A stretch of DNA of 64,000 nucleotides from positions 1,364,001-1,428,000 of the forward strand of contig NZ_CP028092.1 of NCBI RefSeq assembly GCF_005491705.1, read 5' to 3'. A model generated the notes under the pieces. It was not told the DNA's origin. It was given only the letters and a program-made list of their open reading frames with translations, and did not search any database. How positions within the stretch are numbered: position 1 is the stretch's first letter; each line of letters starts with the position of its first letter. The position numbers and the translations under genes are program-made. This document shows, in pieces, positions 63,060 through 64,000 of this stretch. Origin of the DNA: Pontibacter sp. SGAir0037 (GTDB lineage Bacteria > Bacteroidota > Bacteroidia > Cytophagales > Hymenobacteraceae).

Positions 63060-63752
63060 TTACAGTTTGGGGGCCGCCATGTTATCAGACACGACGGTGC
63101 CACCCTTAATGCGTATGATGCGCTGCGTGCGTTGGGCCAGTTCCAGGTCATGCGTTACGACCACCAGTGTCGTGCCGGCTTCTTCGTTCAGGTCGAAAAG
63201 CAATTTTTCCACCCGTTCACCAGTTTCCTCATCTAAATTGCCGGTGGGTTCATCAGCAAAAAGGATGGTTGGTCTGTTGGAGAAAGCCCTTGCCAGCGAT
63301 ACCCGTTGCTGCTCACCACCAGAAAGCTGCGTTGGATAATGATCGTGCCTTTCAGCCAGACCTACTCTGCCTAAGAGTTCCAGCGCCTGCCGCTGCACAT
63401 TGCGCTCTCCGCGGAGTTCTAAGGGAACCATGACATTTTCGAGAGCGGTAAGCGTAGGGATAAGCTGGAAATTCTGAAATATAAAACCGACATACTGGTT
63501 CCTGACCTGCGCGCGTTTATCTTCAGAAAGATTATCCAGGGCTATGCCGTTTAAAATGACAGAACCTGCGCTTGCACGGTCAAGGCCCGCACATAAACCA
63601 AGCAATGTAGTCTTGCCAGAACCTGAAGGACCCACAATGGAGCAGGTGTCGCCTGCCTGTAAGGAAAAGTTAACATCATGCAGTACCGTAAGGTGCCGAT
63701 CGCCGCTATGGTAGGTTTTCTGAAGGTCTCGTATTTCGAGAATAGTAGACAT
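63060..63752 (-). CDS. ABC transporter ATPase (LolD/YbbA-like)
   Basis: The protein (230 aa) has Walker A GPSGSGKTT (41-49), the Q-loop NFQLIPT, signature LSGGEQQR, Walker B ILFADEPTG and the H-loop VTHD. It is of the LolD/MacB/YbbA class and should drive the FtsX-type permease encoded after it on the same strand. Confidence 0.95.
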   Translation of the reverse strand: MSTILEIRDLQKTYHSGDRHLTVLHDVNFSLQAGDTCSIVGPSGSGKTTLLGLCAGLDRASAGSVILNGIALDNLSEDKRAQVRNQYVGFIFQNFQLIPTLTALENVMVPLELRGERNVQRQALELLGRVGLAERHDHYPTQLSGGEQQRVSLARAFSNRPTILFADEPTGNLDEETGERVEKLLFDLNEEAGTTLVVVTHDLELAQRTQRIIRIKGGTVVSDNMAAPKL

Positions 63753-63904
63753 GCTATATTTTGCGTTAATTTTGTTCTGAAGGAATAACTAAAATAGTTT
63801 CTGATTATTTTATCTCCTGAAAAGGCCAAAACCTATTAACTGATTTGCTACGTTAAAGTTTTGACGAGGCAGCTTATAAAATTAGAAATCAAATTAGATA
63901 AAAC

Positions 63905-64000
63905 GTGAAAAAGAATAATTTTTTAGTACTTGGTTTCGTAACAGCCCTCCTTTGCAGCAGTTGCAGCCAGGTTGAGCGCGAAGATCGGGTACAGGCAGAA
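63905..64000 (+). CDS. Lipoprotein gene start, cut by the window end
   Basis: A GTG at 63905 begins 32 codons that run to the right edge. The peptide has a lipoprotein signal (MKKNNFLVLGF, then ALLCSSC, lipobox ending at Cys20) followed by charged residues. It is divergent from the YbbA-like ATPase gene; in many Bacteroidota a secreted arylesterase (TesA-like) gene lies there, so that is a possible identity. The part in the window is too short to tell. Confidence 0.55.
   Translation, partial: MKKNNFLVLGFVTALLCSSCSQVEREDRVQAE

Overview
The window looks like chromosomal DNA from a Bacteroidota bacterium, most likely Cytophagales/Hymenobacteraceae (Pontibacter-like). That is an inference from protein family content: BLUF sensor, DUF349 repeat protein, YqaE-tailed lipoprotein, AddB-like nuclease, a stand-alone L-serine dehydratase beta subunit, many lipoproteins. 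A TTTG-N19-TAnnTTTG promoter of the Bacteroidota primary-sigma type also sits in front of the tRNA genes. Convergent genes are often separated by long perfect hairpins.

Layout. 0-12 kb is housekeeping and stress genes: an AI-2E-type transporter (5' truncated), a secreted TreS-like GH13 enzyme, a ThDP enzyme, a BLUF light sensor, a small membrane protein, MsrA, a CDF metal exporter, a GIY-YIG protein, three small unknown genes, TruC, a CbpA-like DnaJ and a lipoprotein with a YqaE tail. 12.2-16.4 kb is a tight minus-strand operon of C39-like peptidase, RimK-like ATP-grasp ligase, GCS2-type carboxylate-amine ligase and N-formylglutamate amidohydrolase; it looks like a dedicated amide/peptide-forming pathway. 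16.7-32 kb holds a VOC protein, AddB-like nuclease, beta-CASP RNA nuclease, an exporter, an aldo/keto reductase, an RsbQ-like hydrolase, an amidase, a CYP152 P450, an ion channel and a GNAT protein.

32.2-40.7 kb is an accessory island beside two tandem tRNA-Thr(UGU) genes. It carries small, AT-rich orphan genes, all on the minus strand (a lipoprotein, an FHDSE-type gene broken by a stop codon, two membrane proteins, a frameshifted CPCC gene). AAC-ending core motifs lie at or just after their ends, which resembles an integron cassette array, although no integrase is present. Three group II introns lie here. Introns 1 and 3 belong to the same class. Intron 3 is inserted inside intron 2, exactly between domains V and VI, giving a bacterial twintron. 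Removing intron 3 in silico restores the domain V-VI linker and the natural TGA stop of the host reverse transcriptase. Intron 3 also has a 9-nt EBS1-like loop complementary to its 5' flank. Intron 2 in turn interrupts an attC-like palindrome. This nested structure is the most notable content of the window.

41-64 kb returns to core genes: a DUF349 protein, YqgE/AlgH, PdxH, DUF1015, Maf, two RNA methyltransferases, a Nudix hydrolase, an sdaAB-tolC-adaptor-gpsA operon, a tryptophan 2,3-dioxygenase family protein, an FAD oxidoreductase, a CoA-binding protein, an MFS transporter, and an FtsX-type permease with its ATPase. A lipoprotein gene begins at the right edge.
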